DNA of 64,000 bases from the NCBI GenBank assembly GCA_032718475.1, contig JAUCBJ010007842.1:22754-86753 (forward strand), written 5' to 3'. Below the pieces are notes generated by a model that did not search any database, had not been told where the DNA came from, and was given only the letters and a program-made list of their open reading frames with translations. Positions 32,922 through 44,465 of this stretch are shown in pieces. The translations under genes were made by a program, and so were the position numbers. Position 1 is the stretch's first letter, and the number at the start of each line of letters is the position of its first letter. The stretch is from Nemertoderma westbladi (Eukaryota; Xenacoelomorpha; Nemertodermatida; Nemertodermatidae).

Positions 32922-34047
32922 ATTAAATCGCATTAATTCGCATCAGGGATCCCATTGAGAGACTGCTCTGTGGAAATCATAATGGGTTCCGTAAAGGTCG
33001 TGGACCATGGTAACCATTTTGGCGCTTAAATGATAATTGAAGGGTTATCAAGAAAGAAAGACAGGCATCTGGCTGTTATCTTTGTTGACTTCTTCAAGGC
33101 CTTTTATTCAGTCTCTCGCTCACGTATGTTCAGCATACTTTCATTATATGGGATTCCTGATGAAATTATTGCAGCAATCAGATCAGTATACGATGGTTCG
33201 ACAACATTTGTGTCTACTGTTGACGGTGACACAGAACCATTTGAAGTGTTATGGGGCGTCCTCCAAGGAGACACACTTGCGCCGTTCTTGTTCATAATTG
33301 TTGTTGACTATGTTCTACGCATGTCCTTAGATCATCATAATGATGATGGGGTGATGATAACTCCACCTACTGGCTCCAGAAATCGAGGAAATCCTGCCAA
33401 GTACCTAACTGATCTAGACTTGCTGATTACTTAGGAGTACTATCAGAATCATTAGAGGGAGCCCAACAGCTCCTCAGCTCATTAGAACAGGCTGCCTCTA
33501 GTGTTGGTCTTTTTATTAACTGCAATAAGGACAAATTTTGACAGTTAACTTTGAATGTCCTCTGTCCTCAGCAAGTCTATGAACGGATGAGCACAAGCTC
33601 AAAGGATGGTATGCTTGAGCAAGTGGCCACTTCTGTTACCTGGGATTATGGATCCGGAAATCAGATGAGGACCTTCGAATACGCATGGGAAAGGCATGGG
33701 CAACCTTGAATGGGCTTTCCAGGATTTGGAAGTCACCGAAAATTAATCGGAAACTTAAGGTCCGATTATTTAGAGCATGCTGGGCTCCAACTGCTGAGGA
33801 CACCAAATCTCTGGATGGCACATTCACAAGAATGCTACGCCGGGTTCACTGTGTCAAGTACAATGCACACATCTTCAACCAGACACTATACAACATTGGA
33901 GGTGTCTCAATAGTTCTCTCAAACTTGACACTAGAACAAAGCCGCCTCCGCTTTGCAGGACATTGCTTACGCCGTGAGGACCAGCCAGTGCATAATCTTG
34001 TGCTTTGGTGGCCTCATGGAGTGAATAAGCATGGTGGACAGCCATAA
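32922..34047 (+). mobile_element. LINE family 1, copy 3 (internal RT fragment, decayed)
   Basis: Begins at the codons for LNRI (with a small duplication reading CGCATTAATTCGCAT) and stops at GGTGGACAGCC, without the 3' UTR. The RT region is recognisable (VDFFKAFYSV, GVLQGDTLAP), but the frame breaks at the FADD motif through a 1-bp deletion near 33420, again around 33535, and a 30-bp deletion removes VVPVLLYGS codons near 33775. Lies in galectin intron 1. Confidence 0.92.
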
Positions 34048-34290
34048 CTCATCGTTGAATTGAGATGTTGCCAGCCAGGCAGCAAACACGTCATGGAATA
34101 AGGGTAGATGGAAGTACAGTAGCTTGGAGAGAAGGGGCATCTTAATAAGTTAATATTGTTTAGATAAATTAAGACACAATTGCTAAGCAAATCAAATTAA
34201 ATTAAATCACAATTAAATTCCCATGAAAGGAAACGCTGAAAATGCCGTTTTTGCCGCAATCAACTTAATTAACTAATTAACTGCTTTTAT

Positions 34291-34479
34291 CTTAGCTTCT
34301 CGAAGGCCACACTCAAATTATACTTGGAAGATTTCTAAAGTACCAAGTTTGGTTAAATTTCATTGAGGATTGATCGAGTTATTAACGTTCAAAATTGGAC
34401 ACTACAAAAAGACAGAACGACAGGTTAATTAAAGGTACCCCTACGCTAAGGCTCAACTTTCTTCGTGGCTCGCGCCATA
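34291..34479 (-). repeat. GTGGGGCGAG dispersed repeat, partial reverse copy
   Basis: Reverse-oriented: ACCAAGTTTGGTTAAATTTC, TTATTAACGTTCAAAATTGG, AGACAGAACGACAG and an end reading CTTCGTGGCTCGCGCC. Diverged relative of the copy at 17165, in galectin intron 1, ending 88 bp before exon 2. Confidence 0.8.
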
Positions 34480-34566
34480 GTAGACGTACAGTGTGGCAGT
34501 GGATCCAGGATTTCAGTTTGGGGTGGATAATTAATTGAAATAGTAAACCGAGAATCTATATTGCAG

Positions 34567-34742
34567 GATATGCGTTAGATATAGTTGGTAAACCAGGATT
34601 GAATTGTGACATCTTCCAAATCAACCTGCAAACCGGGTTGAACGATTTACCGGACACACCGTTGCACATATCGGTCAGATGGGGGTTCCTAGGTGGATAT
34701 GTTGTATTAAACTCCCTGCTGAACAAAGAGTGGCAATCTGAG
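34567..34742 (+). CDS. Tandem-repeat galectin, exon 2 (first half of CRD1)
   Basis: Acceptor ATATTGCAG, donor GAG/GTCGGT; entered in phase 1 and left in phase 0 (protein residues 34-92). It carries IFQINLQTG, then LHISVRW where most galectins have HFNPR: His67 and Arg71 are kept but the Asn is Ser69. Asn82 (LNS) and the start of the WGxExR motif (W89, E92) are present. The Asn-to-Ser change may alter sugar preference of this domain (inference). The frame reaches a stop shortly after the donor, so splicing to 44189 is needed. Confidence 0.85.
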
Positions 34743-35185
34743 GTCGGTACTGGACTGTCTAACATACAATAGGCCTATGCAGTATTAAGTACAGTAAGAT
34801 TGACACCTTTGTCACTGTTTTTTGCCATGAACACACTTGGTAACACAGTCAGTCATACGGGGGGTGTCTGGACTGTATTGAGGGCGATGTTGTTGTGACG
34901 TGACTCTATCAAAATGGTAAAATAATGACTGACTTGTAATTATAGACTCCAAAAACTAGTTGTTGGAGCTCCGGTACCAGTTCCTGTGCCTATTATTACT
35001 ATCTATCTGTAGGCCTATGTATATCTACCACTATCAATTAATTAAGTATTAAGTACTTAAGTGTAAATTATTTTAATAATGAAAAATCTGATAGGCCAAG
35101 TGGTTCGGCTACTTATTTGAATTTTCATTAGCTGTTTATATTTGTCCATGTGGTACAAATTGCCTACCGTTAACGGTACCACTAC
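34743..35185 (+). other. Start of galectin intron 2
   Basis: AT-rich intronic sequence between galectin exon 2 and a minus-strand LINE. No separate feature recognised. Confidence 0.5.
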
Positions 35186-35885
35186 TACCTGACTACTACT
35201 ACTACATACTACGATCGGCATCCTTCATTGCATTATATATATTACATATATATTAAGAACGCTGTGCCGGCTTGTCGACAAAGTTGCGCCTCGACAACCT
35301 ATCACCCGTGACATTTGCTAGATCATCTGCATCTTCAAGGCCAGTGTCCTTTAAAATGCGTCTTAAGAAAGTCAAAGCGGAGGCGTTTCAAATCAAGCGT
35401 CAAGCTACAGTAGGGCAGAATAATACAGTAGAACACCTAAAATGTTGTAGAGTCTGATTGGAGATGTGTGCATTGTTCTTGACACACTCAACCCGGCGCA
35501 GCATTCTTGTGAATGTGCCATCCAGAGATTTGGTATCCTCTGCAGTTAGAGCCCAGCATGGATTCCCATAAGAGTACTGGAACAACTGCTGCTCTAAATA
35601 ATCGGACCTTAAGGTTCCGTTTTATTCTATGAAACTTCCAAAACATATCTTGAGGGCTGTCTAGGTTGACTGTGATGATTTTGGTCTTCTTGGAATTTAC
35701 AAAAAGACCAACACTAGAAGCAACCTTCTCCAATGAGCAGAGGGGCCGTTGGGCTCCCTCTAGTGATTCTGGCAATACCCCTATGTCATCAGCAAAGTCT
35801 AGATCAGTAAGGTACTTTGCTGGATTTCCTCTACGTCTCGTGCCAGTAGGGTGTGTTACCATCACCCTATCTTTATTAATATGGT
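35186..35885 (-). mobile_element. LINE family 1, copy 4 (minus strand, internally deleted)
   Basis: The tail is CTACTACTACTACA on the plus strand, i.e. (TAG)n on the minus strand, followed inward by degenerate 3' UTR (ATCGGCAT) and C-terminal codons. RT codons (FADDIGVLPES, KTKIITVN) occupy 35488-35865. Large internal deletions remove the GHCFRRED region and the thumb. Located in galectin intron 2, antisense to the gene. Confidence 0.9.
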
Positions 35886-37533
35886 CTGATTAAGTCGGGA
35901 CCACAGCAGTAGTTGACCGCTATAGTTAGTAGGAAAAAAACTGAGCGAGAGAGGTCAGTTCTTGAATTTTGAATTAGGCCTATACATAATATATTATGTA
36001 ATACAATCAATCAATTGTTGAATATATATAATACATTTTGTACAATACATACAAATCTGTAATTTCAGAGTCACAATATGTAATAATTTTAAGAAATTGT
36101 TTTCATACTTTTGGACATTCTATCAGATTCAGTGAGATGATCCGAATGGTTTTGTTATACGAACAGAGTGAGAGAAAGTAAAGCCACGAGGACATCAATT
36201 TTAGTACTTTTTGTATCACATAATCACCATCAAATCATAGCTGATTGAAAACCCAAATTGAAACATCTGTTGGAGGTAAAGTGTAAAATTGTAGGAATTT
36301 CTCACATATTATAATAGAAATTGAAAGTATCATTTGAAGTAGAAAACGTTAGTACTTGAAAAATATTTACTCATTTATTTGCCCAGTAAATTTTAGGAAT
36401 TTCACTTATGATCTGATAATTTGTGTTTACCAAGTTTGGTTACATTTTCATCATACTATTACTTTCACTTTCACCAGGCAATTGATTTGACAGTGTTTAT
36501 AATTAAACGTAGTATCAACGCTAAGGCTCACCTACATTCCCAATGGGTCACTTACCCAGTAGTTTAAACTTTAAAATATAAAAGTCACTTTCCGAATAGG
36601 TCACTTGCCCATTATGCCACTTGCCACTAACATTTAAATGTATTTAATAATCATCTTTGCTTATTAAACTGCAAATTTGATCAATATGTAATATAATAGA
36701 TGTAATAAACAAATACAATGGTTAAAATTTAACATGGGTAGGCCTAGTATGTTAATTCATTTGTAATAATATATTTTGTTACATTATGTCAACTTAACAG
36801 TGTTCTGGTGAATTACTCGTCACGCTGCAAAGTACTACATTGCAGTGTTGCGGCCTATAGGACGGAACTCTGCAAAGTAATCAATAACTTCTACTAATAA
36901 TATCTACCAGAGTTTTTGGGGAAAACTCATTCGACCAGAAGAATCAGCTCGAGAAGCATATCGCGATTAGCGCAGTTTATAGTTTCACGAGTATTCCCCT
37001 CCGTCCTTCCTTGGCCATCTATGCCATATTTGAGAACACCGCACTTTCCGGATGGTTAGCCGATGTGTGCAGCCGAGCGATACGTTCTCATCCCCTCGTC
37101 TTGGGAACTAAACTTCCCCAAATACGAGCGTAATAAGGACTTAATAAGTTCATTCGATTTGAATGTTTCAGGCGCTTTCTGACTCCGTTTCGGAACGTTG
37201 ATAGTCAGTTTAAAGATCTTGCGTTGATCAAACTCAGCCTCCGGGATGCCGCCGCTGAGAAACTGGTTAGCGCTGGGTTTGCTATCTTAAAGATGTTTGC
37301 ACCTAAAACCCGCATTCCTCCGTCCTGTAGCGACCCAAGATACCCTCGGGATACTCACTAAAGGAGATTCAAATCGAAAACATGGAGAAAGATATCGATT
37401 CGAGATACGTTTACTTCCTATATGATTTCTTGGAAGAAAGGTGACGTCAATCTGATGAGGAAATCAGCTAAGGGGAGAAGCATACCGAGATTCTACTCCA
37501 TTAGACTCTGACTAACTTTGTTCTTATTTCAAA
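35886..37533 (+). other. Galectin intron 2, AT-rich, no features seen
   Basis: No coding region or repeat recognised. Its end, CTGACTAACTTTGTTCTTAT followed by TTCAAAG, looks like a branch point, pyrimidine tract and splice acceptor for the zinc-knuckle ORF. Confidence 0.45.
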
Positions 37534-37545
37534 GACCAACCCTTA

Positions 37546-38450
37546 ATGGAGATTTATTGTGCTTATTGTCGCATTAATAATAAGCATATCTTCGCTGTCT
37601 GCCCCAGTTTATGACACAATGTCATTACTGCCAACTAAAGGGGCACGCTAGTTGGGAGTGCCCTTTTAGCCAAGACATCGAAAGAGTAGACGAGTTGATT
37701 GTATTTCGATACATACGAGCTTGGGAAGCTAGCGCAGATCTTCACGGCGAGTCGCGCCATCGTTATTATCCAGGATGCGCCTATGAGGGAGTGTATGCAT
37801 TTCACCCCTTTCTTTTTCCCCAAATCAAACAGAAAACTCGTATTCCCAGTTACGAATTAATCAAATGCATGGGTGAGTGTATTTCAACCAAATATGTCAG
37901 AAAATATTTGAGAACTATTAACCCAAATAATCTTGACTCTTACAACTTGATCAGTTTTATTAGCCGAGACCTTGAATACGGTGAGACACTTATAAATGCA
38001 CACACTGAACTGCAAGAAGTCCACCAACGGCCCTATGAGTACAAGGCGAGGGAACGGGAATTAGAAAGAACTGTTAAACCCCAAAAATTCCTTACTACTC
38101 ACAGTCTACCCACGGCAGTCATGCAAACGACTAAAGCAGGACCAGTACAAGCTGCTGTCCTGAGACGGGCCTTAAAGTTTGTGCGCCCTCAACCCCTTCG
38201 GCCCTCTGATAAACGTGTCGATATCGTAGTTCCACCACAGGAAAGAAGTGGACCTCCTATGGATATTGATCAACCAGGTACCTCGACCGGCGGATACACC
38301 GACAGCAACCTAAACCCTTCTGTTGCAATTGTATTGCACCCTTCCCCAAGGAGTTATAGGCCTCCTAGTAAAGTGGCTTGTGCTGTGGAGAAAAAGACTA
38401 CACAAAGGTTTAAAAAACTCCATAAACGTCATTCTAGAAAGAAGGATTGA
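37546..38450 (+). CDS. CCHC zinc-knuckle ORF pair, unknown function
   Basis: A 22-codon ORF from 37546 encodes one knuckle-like motif, CAYCRINNKHIFAVC (five residues between the second Cys and His instead of four). It ends TGA at 37612-37614, overlapping as ATGA the start of a 279-codon ORF (37611-38450). The second ORF opens with a canonical CCHC knuckle, CHYCQLKGHASWEC. Residues 25-120 are rich in Tyr/His/Arg, residues 130-150 may be helical (Glu/Arg-rich), and the C-terminus is basic (RFKKLHKRHSRKK). I do not recognise the family. CCHC knuckles bind single-stranded nucleic acid and are common in retroelement Gag proteins. It could be a nested gene, an orphan gag or a frameshifted relic. 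Confidence 0.55.
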
Positions 38451-38689
38451 CTGTTTAGAGTAGTAAATTTATTAGAAAATGTGACTCTATGTATATATTA
38501 TAGACTTAAGTCCCATTTTCTGGGAGCAGTGTTAAAGTTTTTGCGGCAAAAATGTGTCATATTTGTGCAATTCGCGAACTTCTCTAAAAAGGCCAGCATT
38601 ATTTCAAAGTATTATCTAATGTATATAGACTTATGCCCTCTAGCGTTAGCTGTTATAGTACAGAGCTACCATGACGAAATTAGCCAGCT

Positions 38690-38830
38690 GTGGGGCGAGA
38701 CACGTATGGCGAGCCATCAGCGAACTGATATAATTATACTATGGCCGTTTTTCAAAAGTCTGTGTACGTGTGTGTGTGTGACGTGTGTGTGTGTCGGTAG
38801 CCATAAATGTCGGAAGCCATAATCTAAATT
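38690..38830 (+). repeat. GTGGGGCGAGACACG dispersed repeat with GT microsatellite
   Basis: TGTGGGGCGAGACACGTATG, GCGAGCCATCAGCGAACTGA, TATACTATGGCCGTTTTTCA, then a GTGTGT tract and GGAAGCCATAA. Related copies at 40328-40430 (forward) and 62840-62955 (reverse). It shares only the first ten bases with the 17165 family. Confidence 0.8.
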
Positions 38831-39464
38831 AATATATTCAGCTAAAGAGCACCAATCTGAGCGAATGATACATCGGTTAGCAAGGCAGCTAGCTACTTGC
38901 AGACCAATCATAGGTAGCCTGCAGCAGGCTGGGTTGGTTAAGTAGTAATCTCAATAAATAGGACCCAGCAGGAGAGCGGAGATGATCTACTGTGATTGGT
39001 TCTTGACTTACATTGGTAAGAACCAGCAGTGAATCTTAGATTAGCTTTTTTCAGTTCACATATTGTTTATAATCATAAACACAAAATGATTCAATTATTC
39101 AATTTTGCAATGTACCGGATGGGTGCTAGCGAGGTAGGCCTAGCAGGTCGTCAGTCCGTCATCCTACAAGTTGGATCTTGACTCTATCATGTGCGTTCAT
39201 CTATATGATGCAGACCATCCTGAGCCCGTGAACATGAATTGTAAAGGCTATCTCGAGGCTGATTATTTTACACATTTACTTGATACTTGCATGAATGCGT
39301 CTTTGAGGTAAAATTGCATTATTCTGCAGTTGTTTTGTTATCTGAGAAATTACTGATCAGCAAGCAGGAAATTATAACAGCATCATCGTAACCACTCTGC
39401 TGACACTTTGCAGAATAAATTCTACCAGACCATAGCTGCGTGTTGGGAGGACGCCGACCAATTT
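38831..39464. other. Galectin intron 2, no features seen
   Basis: No gene, RNA gene or repeat of note recognised. Confidence 0.5.
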
Positions 39465-39920
39465 GCGGTTCTTCAGTCTGCCACTAGGAGGCGAAATGTC
39501 TGAAAGTGAAAATCTTATCCTATTTTGTTATTAATAATGATTTTTAGCTGATACTTAGGTCCTTTACACAATATGTTTATAATGTTTTTTTTGCTGATAC
39601 CAAGCAGAGTATACTACACCGTAAGGGTGTGTATTTGGGCTTGGGGAGACGATGACCAATCTACAGTTCCCCAGTCTGCCGCTATTAGGGGATGAAATGT
39701 CTGAATGAGGAAACCTACAATTTTGTTGTTTATGAATGCTTTTTTGCTGTTACTTGGCACTTGGCAGGCAGTCTGTCACTAGGGGGCGAAATGTCTGAAA
39801 TTACAACCTTCCATTTTAATACGATAGAGTTGCTGCAGTGACCTACTGCACTACAGGTTGTTTGCGAGGACGCTGACCACTACTCTGCAGTTATACAGTT
39901 TTCCACTAAGGGGAAAATAT
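39465..39920. repeat. Diverged tandem copies of the CTAGRGGGCGAAATGTCTGAAA repeat
   Basis: Three to four degenerate units of about 150-180 bp with the landmarks CAGTCTGCC(A/G)CTA, GGCGAAATGTCTGAA and AATG.TTTTTTGCTGATAC. Related to the half-unit of the 315-bp repeat in the MLK intron 33 kb away. Confidence 0.7.
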
Positions 39921-40327
39921 CACACAGTTTAAACCTTTTCCCATTTTATTATTTATCTATTACAACATAAAGCCTTATGTTTATTATTGTATGTAGCTGC
40001 AACTAAAGCGGCATCAGTCTGTTTGTTTGAGAGAATGCTCACTTATGTAAAGTTTTGTTAAGTTAATTAATTAATTTATTTATGTTTGATATTGTCCATT
40101 GATTGATTGACTGTATAGAAGCTTGTGAACTAGAAGGTTTCTAGTGTTATATATAAATATGCATTGTCTGTCTGTGAGTCTATGAGTCTGTGAGTCTGTC
40201 CAAGCTATACGCTCCGACACACGAGCACCAATCTGAGCAAATGATCGAAAGCTCTCTTCCCGAGCACATAAACTATCGCTATCTCGAGGCTAATTTTACT
40301 TGTTTGTTTGCGTGAATGCGTATTTTG

Positions 40328-40430
40328 TGTGGGGCGAGACACGAATGGCGAGCCATCAGCGAACTGATATACTGTAATTATACTATGGCCGTTTTTCAAA
40401 AGTCTCTGTGTGTGTATGTGTGACAACAAG
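40328..40430 (+). repeat. GTGGGGCGAGACACG dispersed repeat, second copy
   Basis: About 95% similar by eye to 38690-38780, ending in a GTGTGTGTATGTGTG tract. Confidence 0.8.
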
Positions 40431-41057
40431 GCATGAACAAGGGCAGCCGTGCCCAATAATATTTCTTGAAGTTGTACATTACTAAAATGGCAGCTAAAGC
40501 TAAAGTCATTGACCAAGCCAGTGCCTAGGCTAGCACACAAGGACATGACCTAACCTGTAGTAGTCTAGTAGAAGGAATAGTGCTCCTTCAATACATCTCA
40601 ACAGACATCAATTCATTTGCCTGTGCCTACCATAACATAACATATATGCTTGATTTCCAATCACCTCTCACCACAATTATTATTAGTAATTAAAAGTTTC
40701 AATTCGATTTGTCTTTCCGTTATCTGGTTATTCAGTTATTGCATTATTAATAAATAAATGTTTAAAAATATATCTTAGGCCAGTATTGGTTGACAGAAGG
40801 AGATACGCAATGCGTATCCCATTGCGCCTCATAATAGCCTCTCGTCAACAAGTCAACCCCACCGACTAGCGGCACTGGCTATTTCAGCTGACGGGGCTCT
40901 GTCGAAAAACGCGTCCCTGATGCAGTAAGGGCCCTCTTTTGAGGAGCAATATTATTATTGCCGCGGAACTGCTTCTACTCTAGGCCAGACCTAGCCAGAA
41001 GTAGAATCCTCACCAACCATCAACACGAATAGATGAATCTGACACTTGCCCCAACAC
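40431..41057. other. Galectin intron 2, no features seen
   Basis: Mixed-composition sequence; the short minus-strand ORFs have no family resemblance. Confidence 0.5.
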
Positions 41058-41058
41058 A

Positions 41059-41077
41059 CCCCCCCCCCCCCCCCCCC
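41059..41077. repeat. Poly-C run
   Basis: About 19 C after ACACA, one of several long C tracts. Confidence 0.85.
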
Positions 41078-41436
41078 GCCCCAATGACGCAGAGGCAGAC
41101 CAACAACACACCTCTTCACCTCTACCGATGTCGGAGAGTAAAATACCACGCATTATAGAATACAGGATAAGTTTGATCCAAGCAATGCAACGAAACCTGT
41201 AAGTTAGAAAATGCATGGTCCCAATATTTGCAAAATAATTACAAAGTCCTAGTCCGAGTGGCCCACACCCGCTCAGGTGTGCCCACTGCGGATCTTCCGT
41301 AGTAAACCAATTTGGTCAGGTCAAATCCAAACATTCACTGGAGATCACCAAATGGGGCGCTATGTGAAATACCGTGCAGACACGATGATGAAATATATCT
41401 TACGAAATATGGTTAATAATTAAAACGTGTCGCTAA

Positions 41437-41860
41437 CATTCTCGCTGTGGGGGTTTTAAGGGGTGCTGATTACATTTCTGATGTCAGTTTTCACGTTTAC
41501 ATAAATCTAGTCTGTCTGTCTGTCGGTAATTCTGTTAGTCAGTCTGTCAAAACATAAAAAATAATTCAAATTAACTAACATTCTCGCTATGGGGGTTTTA
41601 AGGGGTGCTGATTTCATTTCTGATGTCAGTTTTCAGGTTTACATTAATCTAGTTTGTCGGACTGTCGGTCTTTCTGTCAGTCAGTCAGTCTGTCAAAACT
41701 TTTAAAAGTATACTAACTAACCAACATTCCCGCTATGGGGGTGTTAAGGGTTGCTGATTTCATTTCTGATGTCAGTTTACACGTTTACATAAATCCAGTC
41801 TGTCTGTCTGTCGGTCTTACTGTCAGTCTGTACTACTGTACTGGTTGGCATTACGCCATA
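41437..41860. repeat. About 144-bp tandem triplicate
   Basis: Units start CATTCTCGCTATGGGGGTTT at 41437, 41579 and 41725, each continuing TTTCTGATGTCAGTTTTCA, GTTTACATAAATC and a CTGTCTGTCGGT microsatellite. In galectin intron 2. Confidence 0.9.
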
Positions 41861-42159
41861 TACCTAACATTGATAATACAGTCTACAATAAAGCCTATCC
41901 TATCTACAGTACAGAATGGATTTTTTGCCATGAAGAGCACTAAATGTCTTTAATACTATCCACCAGTATACCTAGACCAAGAGCCTTCCAATAAAACATG
42001 TATTGCAGCATGACGTCCACTGCACGTCCGTCTTAGTGTTGTCCATGGTGACATGCACTGGACGTCATAGGCTCTAAGGGGTTAAGCAACACGGTCCCTA
42101 CTTCGCCCTGTCGACACCCCAGCCATTTTTCACCAATCCTTTCCACCAATCGTTTTTAA

Positions 42160-42425
42160 ATTTTTTTGTTATTGGTGAAAGTTCTACAACATTAGTAGAT
42201 ATGTTTTTTATGATAGCTACCGGTAGTGTTTTTTGCTAGCTAGTATTTTTAGAAATTATAAAAAATGTGAAAGTCCATGATATTTCAGGTTAAACTGTTG
42301 AAGAATATATTAATGACCAAAATAATTTCCAAAAATTACTAGCTAGTAAAAAATACTAGCTATATACCATAAAAAATCTACTAAGGTTCTAGAACATTCA
42401 CTAATATAAAAAAGCAATCAAAATC
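42160..42425. repeat. About 95-bp arm imperfect inverted repeat
   Basis: TATTGGTGAAAGTTCTA, ACATTAGTAGATATGTTTTT and GCTAGCTAGTATTTTT on the left mirror AAAAATACTAGCTATATACC, AAAAAATCTACTAAGG and TTCTAGAACATTCACTAATA on the right. The same TAGCTAG/TTCTAGAACA vocabulary occurs in the spacer of the foldback at 60163-60537, so this may be a related MITE. Confidence 0.75.
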
Positions 42426-43139
42426 ACAAAGAAATAAAAGTTAAAAAACTCATTCGGGACACTTTTGCTTAAGGAGTCAAAATTGTAGAAAAAATTACCG
42501 AAGTTTGCGAAATTCGCGAAGAATCCGTATCAATCAAATCTTACACACTTAACAGACACGAACTAATTTAATGTGTGTATTAGTATGCCTGAATAATTAA
42601 ATAGAAATTAAGTTAATGAACGCTATTTCAACATGAAATCTACGGAATCAATACACAACACACGCACACTACTGAATTTAAAAATTTATATAGATTGCAA
42701 CTTATATTTGCCTACCTTTTAATGGGTGACTAATTTAATTATTCAACCCTATATATTTGTAGCCTTTTTAATTTGTGCCTTTAATTGAATCAAACATTAA
42801 ACTAAAATATATGTCACAATATTGGTCTGTCTGTAGCTGGTCAATGAATCCCTCATAAATTTGTTAATTAGTCGCTGCTCAGTCATTGAACATTTTAACA
42901 CGTGCTGCTCGAAGACCCCACAACGTGTTTCTTTATGCATAGAGCCTGTGTTATATTTTGTTACATTTCTGCCAATCAGCGCGATTTTCACTTTGCGAAT
43001 TCTTTGTTTACATATGTATACCGTAATATGACAAAATCATTCATTCTGACATTCTGACTTTTGCCCGAAGACCATCTGTGGCCAGACTGCCAGAGGGTTA
43101 TAAACCACAATATGTTATCTCTTCATTCACTACAATTGG
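42426..43139. other. Galectin intron 2, AT-rich
   Basis: Includes a fragment reading CACGTGCTGCTCGAAGACCC near 42900, similar to one in the MLK intron at 7298, which seems to be a remnant of a dispersed repeat. No gene seen. Confidence 0.45.
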
Positions 43140-43485
43140 GCACTGGCAAACATCTTACTGCTGATTGAATGCCGGCACCACATAATTTTATACTGGTTAT
43201 TCATTGTTATTGGTAACCTATTCAATGGATCTTATATTTGGAGAATACTTATGAATAATCGATAATTCACCTAACTTTCTTTATTATTGAGGTAAGCTGA
43301 GGGAAACACTAGTAATAATTGCTTGGCTCAAATTACAATGGTTTGTATGAGTTCATGCTGTTTCATAGCCCCCAAAGTACGTGAGCTAAATTTCTCCTTA
43401 TATGTGAGTATGAGATTGGTGACAGTCGGCAAATTAGCGTGTTTCAGTACTATTGTCAGTAAAGTGAGTGTGAGTGAATAATTCT
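43140..43485 (+). repeat. 345-bp dispersed repeat, copy 1
   Basis: GCAAACATCTTACTGCTGAT, GAATAATCGATAAT, CTAACTTTCTTTATTATT, GAGCTAAATTTCTCCTTA and AAGTGAGTGTGAGTG. The second copy is 61605-61957. Non-coding and about 80% similar by eye. Confidence 0.8.
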
Positions 43486-44188
43486 ACATTCCTAAAGAAT
43501 GTAAAACCGTGATGCCAAATCCCTTCGTTGTAATTGGTATAAGTCATATAACTCTGCGTTGTATTTTGAACTAAGCGCAGCACCTAAAAGGAACTGTTGG
43601 TATTTCCCTGAAAATAAACATAGTTTTTGGAGATTATATAGTAGGCCTGAGATCAATCGAATAATACAAAGTAGCCTACCCCTCACACTGGCCATAGGAT
43701 TGTGTGTGTCTCCCACACACAGTGTGTCATATGCCGCGCTAGACTGGCTTCTGCTGTGGTCATATTTTGTACGGGCTGGCAGACATCATAAGACACGTAA
43801 ATTAACAGATTAAACTGTTAAAGGTCTAAAAGCGCGATCAATATTGGACAAGTGCATCATTGCGCATGGCAGGGATATTTGGGAATTGCCTTATTGGGAA
43901 AATGGCAGGGATATTTGCAAGTGCCTTATTTGGCAACTGGGTAGCGTATTGGTAAGTTACTGCACCCCGAAAGACTAAGACGGGAGGCCTCGTTCACACT
44001 GCTGACGCGCTAACCAGTGATCATCTTAAGCCTGCTCCAATTAAGATAAACCGTGGTCACGCTACCTCTAGTTCGCGCAGTTTGAGTCGTTTCTCAAGCT
44101 ACATTCGTGCAACTGTGAACGGGGTCTAACTTATGTCAATTGTAATCTCTCTAATATGTTATACAAGTCTGGTAATTTTATTGGGCAG
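43486..44188. other. End of galectin intron 2
   Basis: No separate gene recognised. The intron ends at TTTATTGGGCAG. Confidence 0.5.
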
Positions 44189-44465
44189 GTTCGGAGTCAT
44201 GCGAGAGGATTCCCTTTTGTAAAAGGCCAAAAGTTTAAACTGACAATCAACTTGAACCAGGACCATTACGAGCTGTCCGTTAATGGTAAACATTTCTCAA
44301 CCTTTCCTACACGGTCGGATTTCTCACTCTCGCATATCTGCGTGTTGTCTATATCGGGCTCCGTTACTATAGAGAGTATAGAACATCGACCAATTACGGC
44401 GGGACCCAAGGATAACTTGATAGACAAGCCGTTCGCGGCGCAGATACCCGGCTTTCTATATCCAG
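44189..44465 (+). CDS. Tandem-repeat galectin, exon 3 (second half of CRD1 and linker)
   Basis: Acceptor TTGGGCAG, donor CCAG/GTAAAG; phase 0 to phase 1 (residues 93-184). Joined to exon 2 it completes WQSEVR, with the conserved Arg94, then GFPFVKGQKFKLTI, HYELSVNGKHFSTFP and the SGSVTIESI strand. A short linker (residues 156-184, PITAGPKDNLIDKPF...) connects the two CRDs. An upstream in-frame ATG at 44156 is inside the intron and is not used in this model. The intron before it is 9.4 kb and contains a LINE and a zinc-knuckle ORF. Confidence 0.9.

Noticed and set aside
43559-43813. 84-residue plus-strand ORF as a missing galectin exon
   Set aside because: No galectin motif and no suitable phase; exon 2 was found at 34567 instead.
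44156-44188. Galectin start codon at 44156
   Set aside because: It lies before an acceptor (GGGCAG/GTTCGG). Splicing exon 2 to 44189 restores WQSEVR in phase, matching the CRD2 structure.
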